The position numbers and the translations under genes were made by a program. Shown here piece after piece: positions 24,863-33,502 of a DNA stretch of 64,000 nt. The stretch spans positions 357,811-421,810 of the forward strand of contig JAHDWK010000004.1 in NCBI GenBank assembly GCA_023382655.1, written 5' to 3'. Every line of letters starts with the position of its first letter. Within the stretch, counting starts at the first letter, position 1. The notes beneath the pieces are model-generated. The model worked only from the letters and a program-made list of their open reading frames with translations. It ran no database searches and was not told the origin of the DNA. The DNA comes from Anaerolineae bacterium. Its GTDB lineage: Bacteria > Chloroflexota > Anaerolineae > Promineifilales > Promineifilaceae.

Positions 24863-26976
24863 TTCCCCACCCTTGCCCGCGCATCCACCGCCCACACCCC
24901 CTGTCCTTCTGGCAGAACCAACAACGGATTAACCTCAATCTCCGCCAGTTCCGGGAAATCAGCCGCCAGTTGACCGAGGCATAGCAGTGTGTGGCGCACG
25001 GCCGTTTCATCAGCCGGTGGTAAATGGCGAAACCCGGCCAATTTGCGACCGGCCCAGGTTTGGGTTAATAAGTAATTCACATCCGCCTCGGTGAGTGGCG
25101 CCAGGGCAAAAGCCACGTCGGCCAACCCTTCCACCTCTACACCCCCAGAACCAAACATCACCAGCGGTCCAAACTGCGGATCGCGGGTAACACCAATAAT
25201 CACTTCCTGCCCCACCGGAATCATTTGCTGCACCAACACTCCCTCAATGGCTGCATCAGAGTCAATTTGCCGCACCCTTGCCAGCATGTCCGCGAAAGCG
25301 GTTTGCACGGCCGTCTCATCCACCAGCCCCAACCGCACCCCGCCTACATCCGATTTGTGGGTGATACCAGCGGCAACCAATTTCAAAGCCACCGGAAAAC
25401 CGATTTGCCGGGCCAGCGCGGCAGCTTCAGCGGAAGTTTGCGCCAGATGGCTGGCCGGGACAGGGATATTGTAGGCGGTAAGGAGTTCGGTCACGGCCGT
25501 TGGCGACAACCAATCTTCCTCTCCCACCTGCACCAACGACTGCCGTGCCCGTTCTGGCTGCACATCCGACAGCACCACAGGGAAAGTGGTGGCTTGCTGG
25601 ACATAGGCAGCATACCGGGTCAGTATCGCTAACGCAGCCACCGTCCGCTCCGGGAAACGATATTCCGGCACCCGCGCGGCCCGAAAATGCTCCATCGCCT
25701 CCTGAATCAGCCGCTCACCCATCAGCGTCACCAACACCGGCTTTTGCGCCGCGTAAATGGTGGGGATGATGGCTTTGGCGACACCTCCAGCCGAATACAT
25801 AGGCGGTGGTGGCAGGATGAGCAGTACGCTATCTACCCCTTCATCCGCCAGCAATAGGCGCAGGCAGTCGGCATATTGTTCTGGCGATGCCCCCGCCAAC
25901 ATGTCCACCGGATTGTGAACACTGGCAGCCGGTGGCAGCGCGGCGCGCAATTGCGTTTCTGTTTCTGGCTGCAAGGTTGCCAGTTGCAACCCGGACGATT
26001 CGATGGCGTCTACGGCCGTAACGCCCGGCCCTCCCGCATTGGTCAACACCGCCACCCGTGGCCCACGCGGCAGCGGTGACCAGGCCAACGCCCGCGCCCA
26101 ATCAAACAATTCCTCATTGGTATGAGCGCGGATGATACCGGCGCGGCGAAACGCGGCATCAAAAGCGGTATCGGCGCCGGCTAACGCGCCGGTATGGGAA
26201 GCCACTGCCTGCCGCCCGCTGGCAAACCGCCCCACTTTTAAGGCCAGCACCGGCTTGTATCGGGTCACAGCCTGCGCCACTTGCATGAAACGACGGCCGT
26301 CAGTGACCCCTTCCAGATACATGGTGATCACCCGCGTATAAGGGTCGGCGGCGATGGCGGGCAGCACATCCGTTTCGCACACGTCGAGCTGGTTACCCAG
26401 GCTGACCAACCGCGACAGGCCAAAGCCCTGCCCGCGCGCCCAATCCACCACCGCCGCACAAATTGCGCCGGAGTGGGAGATAAAGGCGACTGCGCCCGGC
26501 GTCGGCCCCGGCGGCGGCAAAAAGGTGGCGTCCAGCGGCAAATGGGTGTCCAGCAGGCCAATGCAATTCGGCCCCATCAGCCGCATGTTGTATTGATGGG
26601 CAATGTGCAAACAGGCGTCCTCCAAAGATTGGCCGGTTTCACCAGTTTCGCGGAAACCACCGGCGGCAATGATGACCGCCCGAATACCCTTTTGCCCACA
26701 TTCGACCAACGCCTGGGGCACAAAGGGAGCGGGGATGAGCAGAAAGGCCAGGTCTACCGGTGGGGGCACGTCGGCAATGTGGGGGTGCAACGGCCGTGAC
26801 AGCAGCATGCCCCCCTTCGGATTCACAAAGTGGATAGCGCCTTTGTAATCGCTTTGCAGCAGGTTGCGGGCCACACCAAAACCCAACTTGGTCGGGTCGG
26901 CCGAAGCGCCCACCAGCACAATGCCTTGTGGCTGAAAAAACGGTAAGAGGGAGGGATCAATCGTGGTCATGAGCAT
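24838..26976 (-). CDS. Acyl/acetyl-CoA synthetase, ADP-forming type (fused alpha and beta domains)
   Basis: Interconverts acyl-CoA, ADP and phosphate with acid, CoA and ATP. Domain order: CoA-binding Rossmann (IVLVGASADPTKLG, about residues 15-110), a succinyl-CoA-ligase-like part with FISHSGAICAA and the phospho-His segment SHTGALAGADTAF (about 260), LTNAGGPGVTAVDAIE, and a C-terminal ATP-grasp (about 490-700) with FPVALKLVAAGITHKSDVGG. This is the single-chain form of ADP-forming acetyl-CoA synthetase, used to make ATP or to take up acids. Protein acetyltransferase fusions of the same fold (Pat) carry an extra GNAT domain, absent here. It stands alone on the minus strand. The start could be ATG 26976 or 26970. 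Confidence 0.9.
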   Translation of the reverse strand: MLMTTIDPSLLPFFQPQGIVLVGASADPTKLGFGVARNLLQSDYKGAIHFVNPKGGMLLSRPLHPHIADVPPPVDLAFLLIPAPFVPQALVECGQKGIRAVIIAAGGFRETGETGQSLEDACLHIAHQYNMRLMGPNCIGLLDTHLPLDATFLPPPGPTPGAVAFISHSGAICAAVVDWARGQGFGLSRLVSLGNQLDVCETDVLPAIAADPYTRVITMYLEGVTDGRRFMQVAQAVTRYKPVLALKVGRFASGRQAVASHTGALAGADTAFDAAFRRAGIIRAHTNEELFDWARALAWSPLPRGPRVAVLTNAGGPGVTAVDAIESSGLQLATLQPETETQLRAALPPAASVHNPVDMLAGASPEQYADCLRLLLADEGVDSVLLILPPPPMYSAGGVAKAIIPTIYAAQKPVLVTLMGERLIQEAMEHFRAARVPEYRFPERTVAALAILTRYAAYVQQATTFPVVLSDVQPERARQSLVQVGEEDWLSPTAVTELLTAYNIPVPASHLAQTSAEAAALARQIGFPVALKLVAAGITHKSDVGGVRLGLVDETAVQTAFADMLARVRQIDSDAAIEGVLVQQMIPVGQEVIIGVTRDPQFGPLVMFGSGGVEVEGLADVAFALAPLTEADVNYLLTQTWAGRKLAGFRHLPPADETAVRHTLLCLGQLAADFPELAEIEVNPLLVLPEGQGVWAVDARARVGNEIGRLRD

Positions 26977-27043
26977 AGGGTATCAAAAATTGTCTCGACT
27001 GCCACCAGGTATTGCTGGTAGAAGTTGATCTCCAAGCAATTTC

Positions 27044-27072
27044 TTGACAACCTATTTGAGCTATTGTATAGT
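27044..27072 (+). promoter_or_regulatory. Sigma-70-type promoter for the LacI-sugar transport operon
   Basis: TTGACA at 27044-27049 and TATAGT at 27067-27072 with a 17-base spacer, close to the full consensus. The palindromic operator begins 11 bases later. Confidence 0.85.
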
Positions 27073-27082
27073 ATGACCTAAT

Positions 27083-27096
27083 TGGAACCGGTTCCA
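27083..27096 (+). promoter_or_regulatory. Palindromic LacI-family operator
   Basis: TGGAACCGGTTCCA is a perfect 14-bp palindrome with a central CG, the usual form of LacI/GalR operators. It overlaps the expected transcription start, so binding would block the promoter for the regulator and downstream transport genes. Confidence 0.85.
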
Positions 27097-27198
27097 TACG
27101 GTACAATTCTCCCAAACTTCGTACCCCTCATCGTTGTTTTACCCTTCCTTTTTTGTCCCGAGGGGACAGTGTGGCTATTGGCGGAAAGAGGAGACCAC

Positions 27199-28209
27199 AT
27201 GGCAAACGCAACCATTCGTGATGTGGCTAAACGAGCCGGCGTCGGCGTGGCCACTGTGTCACGGGTGCTGAATGACAGCACGGCCGTTTCCCCCACTACC
27301 CGCCAAAAAGTCCAGACCGCCATCGCCGAACTGAACTACTCCCCCAGCCCCATCGCCCGGCGCCTGTCGCTCGGCCGTACTATGACCATTGGCGTGATTG
27401 CCCCCTTTTTTATACGGCCGTCCTACATCGAGCGGTTGCGCGGCGTGGAAGCCGCCCTCGTTGACAGTGAGTACGACTTCATTATCTACAACGTGGAGAC
27501 CGTAACCCGGCGCAACGACTGCTTTCGTGATGTCCCCCGCCAGGAGCGAGTAGATGGTCTGCTCCTCATGACGCTCACCCCCACCGATGAAGAAGTAGAC
27601 AACTTTATACAATCGGGTATGCCCACCGTGTTAATTGACAGCGTGCACCATCACCTGAGCCATGTGATGATTAATGATGTAGCCGGTGGCTACCAGGCCA
27701 CTCGACACCTCATAGACCTGGGGCATCACAAAATTGGCTATATCAGCGACCTGCTGCAAGAAAGCCCCTTTGGCTTCCGCCCAGTAGCCGACCGGTATGA
27801 AGGGTATCGTGAGGCGTTAACCACCGCTGGTATTGAGTTCTGCCCGGAATATCATCGTCAAGGTGAACTCAGCCGTCGCGAAGCCCGCCGTTTGGCCCAC
27901 GAACTCATCACACTGCCCGACCCCCCTACTGCTATTTTTGCTTACAGTGATACGCAAGCATTTGGCGTACTGCGCGCCGCTCAAGACCTGGGGCTGAAAG
28001 TACCGGAGCAACTATCAGTCATTGGGTACGACGATATTGAAATTGCCGAATTTTTACACCTGACAACCATTCGGCAACATCTGTATGAATCGGGTGTGCG
28101 AGGCGCGGAGCTGCTGCTCAGCGAAATTGCGAACCCTCTGTCCCGGCCACAAGAAATCGTGCTGCCCACAACATTGGTGGTACGAGACACAACCGCTCCC
28201 CCTGGATAA
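27199..28209 (+). CDS. LacI-family transcription regulator, likely autoregulatory
   Basis: Sugar-responsive repressor. The N-terminal helix-turn-helix ATIRDVAKRAGVGVATVSRVLN is the LacI headpiece, followed by the hinge helix SPSPIARRLSLGRT and a periplasmic-binding-protein-like effector domain (IGVIAPFFIRPSYIERL, GYQATRHLIDLGHHKIGYIS, SVIGYDDIEIAEFLHL). ATG 27199 is preferred, with GAGGAGA upstream and the usual headpiece start; the longer reading from 27082 begins before the operator. The effector is probably an alpha-glucoside, judged from the next genes. The operator at 27083-27096 is 103 bp upstream. Confidence 0.95.
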   Translation: MANATIRDVAKRAGVGVATVSRVLNDSTAVSPTTRQKVQTAIAELNYSPSPIARRLSLGRTMTIGVIAPFFIRPSYIERLRGVEAALVDSEYDFIIYNVETVTRRNDCFRDVPRQERVDGLLLMTLTPTDEEVDNFIQSGMPTVLIDSVHHHLSHVMINDVAGGYQATRHLIDLGHHKIGYISDLLQESPFGFRPVADRYEGYREALTTAGIEFCPEYHRQGELSRREARRLAHELITLPDPPTAIFAYSDTQAFGVLRAAQDLGLKVPEQLSVIGYDDIEIAEFLHLTTIRQHLYESGVRGAELLLSEIANPLSRPQEIVLPTTLVVRDTTAPPG

Positions 28210-28220
28210 CAGATTAGATG

Positions 28221-28240
28221 ATGAAAGGGCCGTGCCCTTA
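28221..28240. other. Weak hairpin after the LacI gene
   Basis: AAGGGC-CGT-GCCCTT is a small stem after the stop codon, with no T-run. The sequence to 28348 also has an isolated AAGGAGGT at 28261 not followed closely by a start codon. Nothing else is visible in the gap. Confidence 0.4.
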
Positions 28241-28348
28241 TCTTCATACTCTACCTAAAAAAGGAGGTAAGCATTCGATAAAAGAAGTAGAAAATGTACA
28301 AAAGACCATTTCAAATATTTATCAACTTTCCGTAGGAGGAAAAGAAAA

Positions 28349-31093
28349 ATGAAAGCACAACATGTATTTAGAGTAGTAAGCATTTTGCTGGTACTCACCC
28401 TCTTCCTGGTAGCTTGTAGTGGCGACACAGAAGAACCGGCCGAAGAAACTACCACCGAAGAAACCGTTGCCGAGCCAGAAGAAGTGGCGCCGGAAGAAGA
28501 AGGTACCGAAGAAGAACCTGCCGAAGAAATGCCCGAAGTCAGTTTTGCTTACCCCCCAGGTGGTTTCCTGGAACGGGCTATCAATGGTGAGTTTACCGGG
28601 ACAACGGTCACGGTGGACGGCGCTTTTGAAGGCAATGACGTGGATGGCGTGAAGTTCAACGAATCCGTGCAAGCATTTGAGGATGCGACCGGCATCACGG
28701 TGAACTACATCGGCAACAAAGAGTTCGAAGGCTCGATTGCCATCCGCGTAGACGCGGGTGATGCCCCCGACATCGTGGACTTCCCCCAACCCGGTCTGTT
28801 CGCCAACTTCGTGCGCAGCGGGGATGTCATTCCCGTCACCGAGTTTATGAGTGAAGAATGGCTTTCGCAGCAGTATAACCAGGGCTGGCGGGAGTTCAAC
28901 ACCGTAGACGGTCAGGAAATGGGCGTCATGCACCGCTTCTCCGGCAAGAGCCTGGTCTGGTATCCCAAAGCCCAGTGGGAAGCTGCCGGGTACGAAATCC
29001 CCCAAACCTGGGATGAACTGCTGGCGCTCACGCAGACGATTGCTGACGATGGCGACACCGCCTGGTGTATCGGCATTGAGTCTGGCGCGGCTACCGGTTG
29101 GGTAGCCACTGACTGGACGGAAGAGATGATGCTGCGCACTACCTCTCTGGAGAACTACGATGCCTGGGTGGCCGGTGAACTGCCTTTCGATTCCCCCGAA
29201 GTGAAGAATGCCATCGAGACCTGGAGTGAGTTGTGGTTCAATGATGATTATGTCCTCGGCGGCCGTTCCTCCATCGTCTCCACTTTCTTTGGCGACTCCC
29301 CCGGCCCGATGTTTGAAGACCCGCCGCAGTGCTGGCTGCACAAACAAGCTAACTTCATCACCAGCTTCTTCCCCGAAGGCACAGAGTATGGTGTGGATTA
29401 TGACTTCTTCTATCTGCCGCCGGTGGATGAGGCTTACGGCCGTCCCTTCCTGGTAGCTGGCGACTTGATTGCCATGTTCAATGACCGCCCCGAAGTCCGG
29501 GCGCTCATGGAATACTTCACCACCCCGCAATCCGTCAGCGGTTGGATGGAAGGTGGTGGCGCTATCGCCGCCCACCAGACTGCGACCCAGGAGATGTATG
29601 GCTCTGACCTGGATTGGGGCGTTTCCGAACTGGTCAACCAGGCCACCAGCTTCCGTTTCGATGGCTCGGACCTCATGCCCGGTGAAGTTGGCGCTGGCTC
29701 TTTCTGGGAACAAATCTCCAGCTATGTCGCCGGTTCCATTGACCTGGATACCGCCATGCAAGCCATTGACACCACCTGGCCCGAAGGCGTGGAAGGCAGC
29801 GCCAGTATTACCGAAGAAGAACCTGCCGAAGAAATGATGGATGTTGGTTTTGCTTATGCCCCTGGTGGTTTCTTGGAGCAAGCCATTAACGGCGATTTTG
29901 AAGGTACAACTGTAACGGTAGACGGCGCTTTTGAAGGCAATGACCCCGACGGCGTCAAGTTTGCCGAATCTATGCGTTTGTTTGAAGAAGTCACCGGCAT
30001 CACGGTGAACTACATCGGCAACAAAGAGTTCGAAGGCTCGATTGCCATCCGCGTAGACGCGGGTGATGCCCCCGACATCGTGGACTTCCCCCAACCCGGT
30101 CTGTTCGCCAACTTCGTGCGCAGCGGGGATGTCATTCCCGTCACCGAGTTTATGAGTGAAGAATGGCTTTCGCAGCAGTATAACCAGGGCTGGCGGGAGT
30201 TCAACACCGTAGACGGTCAGGAAATGGGCGTCATGCACCGCTTCTCCGGCAAGAGCCTGGTCTGGTATCCCAAAGCCCAGTGGGAAGCTGCCGGGTACGA
30301 AATCCCCCAAACCTGGGATGAACTGCTGGCGCTCACGCAGACGATTGCTGACGATGGCGACACCGCCTGGTGTATCGGCATTGAGTCTGGCGCGGCTACC
30401 GGTTGGGTAGCCACTGACTGGACGGAAGAGATGATGCTGCGCACTACCTCTCTGGAGAACTACGATGCCTGGGTGGCCGGTGAACTGCCTTTCGATTCCC
30501 CCGAAGTGAAGAATGCCATCGAGACCTGGAGTGAGTTGTGGTTCAATGATGATTATGTCCTCGGCGGCCGTTCCTCCATCGTCTCCACTTTCTTTGGCGA
30601 CTCCCCCGGCCCGATGTTTGAAGACCCGCCGCAGTGCTGGCTGCACAAACAAGCTAACTTCATCACCAGCTTCTTCCCCGAAGGCACAGAGTATGGTGTG
30701 GATTATGACTTCTTCTATCTGCCGCCGGTGGATGAGGCTTACGGCCGTCCCTTCCTGGTAGCTGGCGACTTGATTGCCATGTTCAATGACCGCCCCGAAG
30801 TCCGGGCGCTCATGGAATACTTCACCACCCCGCAATCCGTCAGCGGTTGGATGGAAGGTGGTGGCGCTATCGCCGCCCACCAGACTGCGACCCAGGAGAT
30901 GTATGGCTCTGACCTGGATTGGGGCGTTTCCGAACTGGTCAACCAGGCCACCAGCTTCCGTTTCGATGGCTCGGACCTCATGCCCGGTGAAGTTGGCGCT
31001 GGCTCTTTCTGGGAACAAATCTCCAGCTATGTCGCCGGTTCCATTGACCTGGATACCGCCATGCAAGAGATTGATGCCACCTGGCCTGAATAG
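28349..31093 (+). CDS. Double solute-binding lipoprotein of an alpha-glucoside-type ABC transporter (two fused near-identical domains)
   Basis: Extracytoplasmic sugar-binding protein anchored by a lipoprotein signal (helix ending LFLVACSG, Cys as lipidated residue). An acidic Glu/Pro linker follows, then two full binding domains of about 430 residues each, joined by a short acidic hinge (ITEEEPAEEM). The first ~55 residues of the domains differ (NGEFTGTT / NGDFEGTT, DVDGVKFNES / DPDGVKFAES), but from 28688 and 29993 onward, for about 1075 bp, the two halves appear identical. Most sugar-binding proteins of this kind have one domain. AGGAGG precedes ATG 28349. The sequence most resembles AglE-type alpha-glucoside binding proteins. 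It is in the operon lacI - this gene - two permeases - trehalose-synthase-like gene; no ATPase is nearby. Confidence 0.93.
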   Translation: MKAQHVFRVVSILLVLTLFLVACSGDTEEPAEETTTEETVAEPEEVAPEEEGTEEEPAEEMPEVSFAYPPGGFLERAINGEFTGTTVTVDGAFEGNDVDGVKFNESVQAFEDATGITVNYIGNKEFEGSIAIRVDAGDAPDIVDFPQPGLFANFVRSGDVIPVTEFMSEEWLSQQYNQGWREFNTVDGQEMGVMHRFSGKSLVWYPKAQWEAAGYEIPQTWDELLALTQTIADDGDTAWCIGIESGAATGWVATDWTEEMMLRTTSLENYDAWVAGELPFDSPEVKNAIETWSELWFNDDYVLGGRSSIVSTFFGDSPGPMFEDPPQCWLHKQANFITSFFPEGTEYGVDYDFFYLPPVDEAYGRPFLVAGDLIAMFNDRPEVRALMEYFTTPQSVSGWMEGGGAIAAHQTATQEMYGSDLDWGVSELVNQATSFRFDGSDLMPGEVGAGSFWEQISSYVAGSIDLDTAMQAIDTTWPEGVEGSASITEEEPAEEMMDVGFAYAPGGFLEQAINGDFEGTTVTVDGAFEGNDPDGVKFAESMRLFEEVTGITVNYIGNKEFEGSIAIRVDAGDAPDIVDFPQPGLFANFVRSGDVIPVTEFMSEEWLSQQYNQGWREFNTVDGQEMGVMHRFSGKSLVWYPKAQWEAAGYEIPQTWDELLALTQTIADDGDTAWCIGIESGAATGWVATDWTEEMMLRTTSLENYDAWVAGELPFDSPEVKNAIETWSELWFNDDYVLGGRSSIVSTFFGDSPGPMFEDPPQCWLHKQANFITSFFPEGTEYGVDYDFFYLPPVDEAYGRPFLVAGDLIAMFNDRPEVRALMEYFTTPQSVSGWMEGGGAIAAHQTATQEMYGSDLDWGVSELVNQATSFRFDGSDLMPGEVGAGSFWEQISSYVAGSIDLDTAMQEIDATWPE
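28688..29762 (+). repeat. Direct repeat, copy 1 (about 1075 bp)
   Basis: The first copy of a near-perfect direct repeat lying within the double binding-protein gene; the matching copy is 1305 bp downstream. The identical stretch begins at ACCGGCATCACGG and ends at ATGCAAG. Confidence 0.9.
29993..31067 (+). repeat. Direct repeat, copy 2 (about 1075 bp)
   Basis: The second copy of the 1075-bp repeat. The flanks of the copies diverge on both sides, so the identity is not due to the whole domain being newly copied but to exchange over this block. Confidence 0.9.
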
Positions 31094-31114
31094 TTTTTTG
31101 TAAGTGGTTTGTAG

Positions 31115-31141
31115 TAGGGGCAGGCCTTGTGCCTGCCCCTA
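31115..31141 (+). terminator. Stem-loop between binding protein and permease genes
   Basis: Perfect 11-bp stem TAGGGGCAGGC / GCCTGCCCCTA with CTTGT loop, no T-run. Such intercistronic hairpins are known to raise binding protein over permease levels (for example malE-malF); similar function is inferred. Confidence 0.65.
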
Positions 31142-31167
31142 TAAACCCGACTTGGAGGAGAGGGCAC

Positions 31168-32331
31168 ATGAACTACGTAAGTGGAACCGGAGAACGGGGG
31201 CCATCGGCGGGGGTACGAATCCTTTCTTTGATCGGGCGTGTAGCGTTGGCTATTGCCATCCCCGCTATCGCCTTCTATGTACTCTATCTAGGTTTTCTCT
31301 TTCTGCGTGACAGCGATGCACCCCGCTGGATCATTACTCTAGTCGCCATCGTTTGGGGCGTAGGTGGTGTAGCCCTGTTGTATTGGATATTCAATGGCAT
31401 CGTCGAACGGCTGCCAGACCAATGGACAGCCCGGCTGCAACCTTTTGTATTTGTCGGGCCGGCCATGGCCATCCTTGCCTGGTATTTAGCCATTCCCACC
31501 CTGCGTACCTTCTGGATCAGCTTGTTTAACCGGGACGGGCCACCCGCCGGGCTAACGATACCAGAATTGTTGGCCAGTGATTCGTTTGTGGGCCTGAGTA
31601 ACTATGCAGCGGTTTTTACTGAGAGGGTGATGTTGGAAGCATTTCGCAACAATATCATGTGGATCGTCTTTGGGAGTACCTTCTCAGTCCTTTTTGGCTT
31701 ACTCATTGCTGTCCTGGCCGACCGCAGCCGTTATGAGAAATTAGCCAAGTCCCTCATCTTCCTGCCCATGGCTATCTCCTTTGTGGGCGCCAGCATCATC
31801 TGGAATTTCATCTATGAATTCCGGCCGGTAGATCAACCACAGATCGGCCTCCTAAACGCTGTCCTTGTCGCTTTAGGTGGTGAACCCAAAGCCTGGGCAC
31901 AATGGGTTGATATTGCCCCCTGGAACAATCTTTTCCTGATTGTGATCGTTATCTGGTTGCAAACGGGTTTCTCCATGGTGTTGTTTTCGGCCGCATTGAA
32001 AGGAATTCCGGAGGAACTGTTAGAAGCTGGCCGTATGGATGGCGCCAGTGAGGTCCGCATATTTTTCGGCATTATGGTGCCTTATATTCGGGGCACACTC
32101 ATCACCGTCTGGACGACTATCGTCATCTTTACCTTGAAGATTTTTGACGTGGTATGGGTAATGACCGGCGGGCAATTTGGCACACACGTCATCGCCACCC
32201 AGTTTTACAGACAGTCATTTACCAACCGTAATTCCGGTTTTGGCTCCGCTATTGCTATTGTCCTGCTCATAGCCGTTATCCCGGTCATGATTTATAACCT
32301 GAAGCAGTTCAGAGAGCAGGAGGCTTTTTAA
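31168..32331 (+). CDS. Carbohydrate ABC transporter permease (AglF-like)
   Basis: Inner-membrane permease subunit of the alpha-glucoside-type transporter. The 387 residues contain about eight hydrophobic segments, with an N-terminal extension of two helices before the six-helix MalF-like core. The EAA-type cytoplasmic loop, which contacts the ATPase, is visible as LLEAGRMDGASEVRIFFGIM. ATG 31168 is chosen as GGAGGAGAG lies nine bases upstream; the longer reading from 31129 begins in a hairpin. It is followed one base later by the second permease gene, which implies coupled translation. The binding subunit is the double lipoprotein upstream. Confidence 0.93.
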   Translation: MNYVSGTGERGPSAGVRILSLIGRVALAIAIPAIAFYVLYLGFLFLRDSDAPRWIITLVAIVWGVGGVALLYWIFNGIVERLPDQWTARLQPFVFVGPAMAILAWYLAIPTLRTFWISLFNRDGPPAGLTIPELLASDSFVGLSNYAAVFTERVMLEAFRNNIMWIVFGSTFSVLFGLLIAVLADRSRYEKLAKSLIFLPMAISFVGASIIWNFIYEFRPVDQPQIGLLNAVLVALGGEPKAWAQWVDIAPWNNLFLIVIVIWLQTGFSMVLFSAALKGIPEELLEAGRMDGASEVRIFFGIMVPYIRGTLITVWTTIVIFTLKIFDVVWVMTGGQFGTHVIATQFYRQSFTNRNSGFGSAIAIVLLIAVIPVMIYNLKQFREQEAF

Positions 32332-32332
32332 G

Positions 32333-33436
32333 ATGAGCAGCGCAAAAAGAAAAAAACAATTGGGTAGTCTGTTTGTTAATGGGACTCTCTTGCTGATTAT
32401 CTTGTTATGGACCATTCCTACGCTGGGGATTTTTATCTCTTCCTTTCGCGCCAGAAATGACATTGCCAGCTCTGGTTGGTGGAAAGTGTTACCACACCGC
32501 GAGTGGCAGCAGGTTGCCACCATTGACCCCAGAGAAGCAGAACTTGATTCCAGCGGGGAGATGGAAATAGAAGGCGTCACCGGTACTTTTGAAGAATTTC
32601 GGCAAGGGATCGAAACACCGGACGGCAAACAAATAATCTGGGTTGGCAACAGACGCATTGGCCAGATCCAAGTGCAAGAACAGGTCTGGACTGTGAGTTG
32701 GAATTTCACGTTGGATAATTACAGGCAGGTCTTGGGAGGGCAAGATTTTGAGTTCACCAGTCCTGACGGCGAAGTAAGGGTTGTGCCTGGCGATAATATG
32801 ACACGCGCCTTTCTAAATAGTCTGGCTGTAGCCATCCCCTCCACTGTGATCCCTATTCTCATTGCGGCTTTTGCGGCTTATGCCTTTGCCTGGATGAGTT
32901 TTCCTGGCCGGCGCTGGATGTTTATTCTGGTAGTTGCCATGTTGGTGGTGCCGCTGCAAATTGCCCTGGTGCCACTATTGCGTGATTACCGGGCACTGCA
33001 AATCAATGGCACTTTCCTGGCCATCTGGCTGGCGCACACCGGCTTTGGTCTTGCTTTAGCCACCTACCTGCTCTACAACTACATCAGCACCTTGCCACGA
33101 GAGACGTTGGAGTCAGCCTTTATTGATGGCGCGTCGCACTTCACGGTGTTTACCAGGCTGGTAATGCCTTTGTCTGTGCCGGCGTTGGCTTCTTTTGCCA
33201 TTTTCCAATTCTTGTGGGTATGGAACGATTACCTGGTAGCTTTGATCTTCTTGGGCGGCAACCCGGAATTTGAACTGGTGACGCAGCGTATGGCGGCTAT
33301 TGTTGGCTCACGCGGCAGTGAATGGCATCTGCTGACGGCCGGGGCTTTTGTCTCCATGGTGCTGCCGTTGGCCGTGTTCTTTGGCTTGCAGCGCTACTTT
33401 GTGCGCGGCATGATGGCTGGTTCGGTGAAGGGATAG
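32333..33436 (+). CDS. Carbohydrate ABC transporter permease (AglG-like) with large periplasmic loop
   Basis: Second permease. The N-terminal helix is followed by a ~100-residue extracytoplasmic insertion (residues ~35-145, with FRARNDIASSGWWKV and GRIGQIQVQEQVWTVSWNF-like segments), as in AglG-type proteins, then five more helices. The EAA loop is LESAFIDGASHFTVFTRLVMP. An ATPase subunit is missing from the operon; in many such systems a shared MsiK/UgpC-type ATPase is encoded elsewhere. Neither permease gene contains an ACGGCCGT octamer. Confidence 0.92.
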   Translation: MSSAKRKKQLGSLFVNGTLLLIILLWTIPTLGIFISSFRARNDIASSGWWKVLPHREWQQVATIDPREAELDSSGEMEIEGVTGTFEEFRQGIETPDGKQIIWVGNRRIGQIQVQEQVWTVSWNFTLDNYRQVLGGQDFEFTSPDGEVRVVPGDNMTRAFLNSLAVAIPSTVIPILIAAFAAYAFAWMSFPGRRWMFILVVAMLVVPLQIALVPLLRDYRALQINGTFLAIWLAHTGFGLALATYLLYNYISTLPRETLESAFIDGASHFTVFTRLVMPLSVPALASFAIFQFLWVWNDYLVALIFLGGNPEFELVTQRMAAIVGSRGSEWHLLTAGAFVSMVLPLAVFFGLQRYFVRGMMAGSVKG

Positions 33437-33498
33437 AAGAGTAATTGGGTAATTGGGTAATTGACATAATTACCCAATTACCCAATTATCCAATTACA
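33437..33498. repeat. 8-bp inverted tandem repeat before treS
   Basis: GTAATTGG units are followed by complementary CCAATTAC units, separated by a short spacer. It fills the gap between the second permease gene and the GH13 gene, leaving only 4 bp before the start codon. Confidence 0.85.
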
Positions 33499-33502
33499 CA
33501 TT

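Noticed and set aside
28294..28335. Short open frame of 13 codons (MYKRPFQIFINFP) before the binding-protein gene
   Set aside because: No clear ribosome site at proper distance; AAGGAGGT at 28261 is too far. It could be a leader peptide but the evidence is too thin.
28322..31066. A 914-codon open frame on the minus strand, antisense to the double binding-protein gene
   Set aside because: It mirrors the real gene, including the internal duplication, has no lipoprotein signal or recognised motif, and is explained by base composition of the sense strand.
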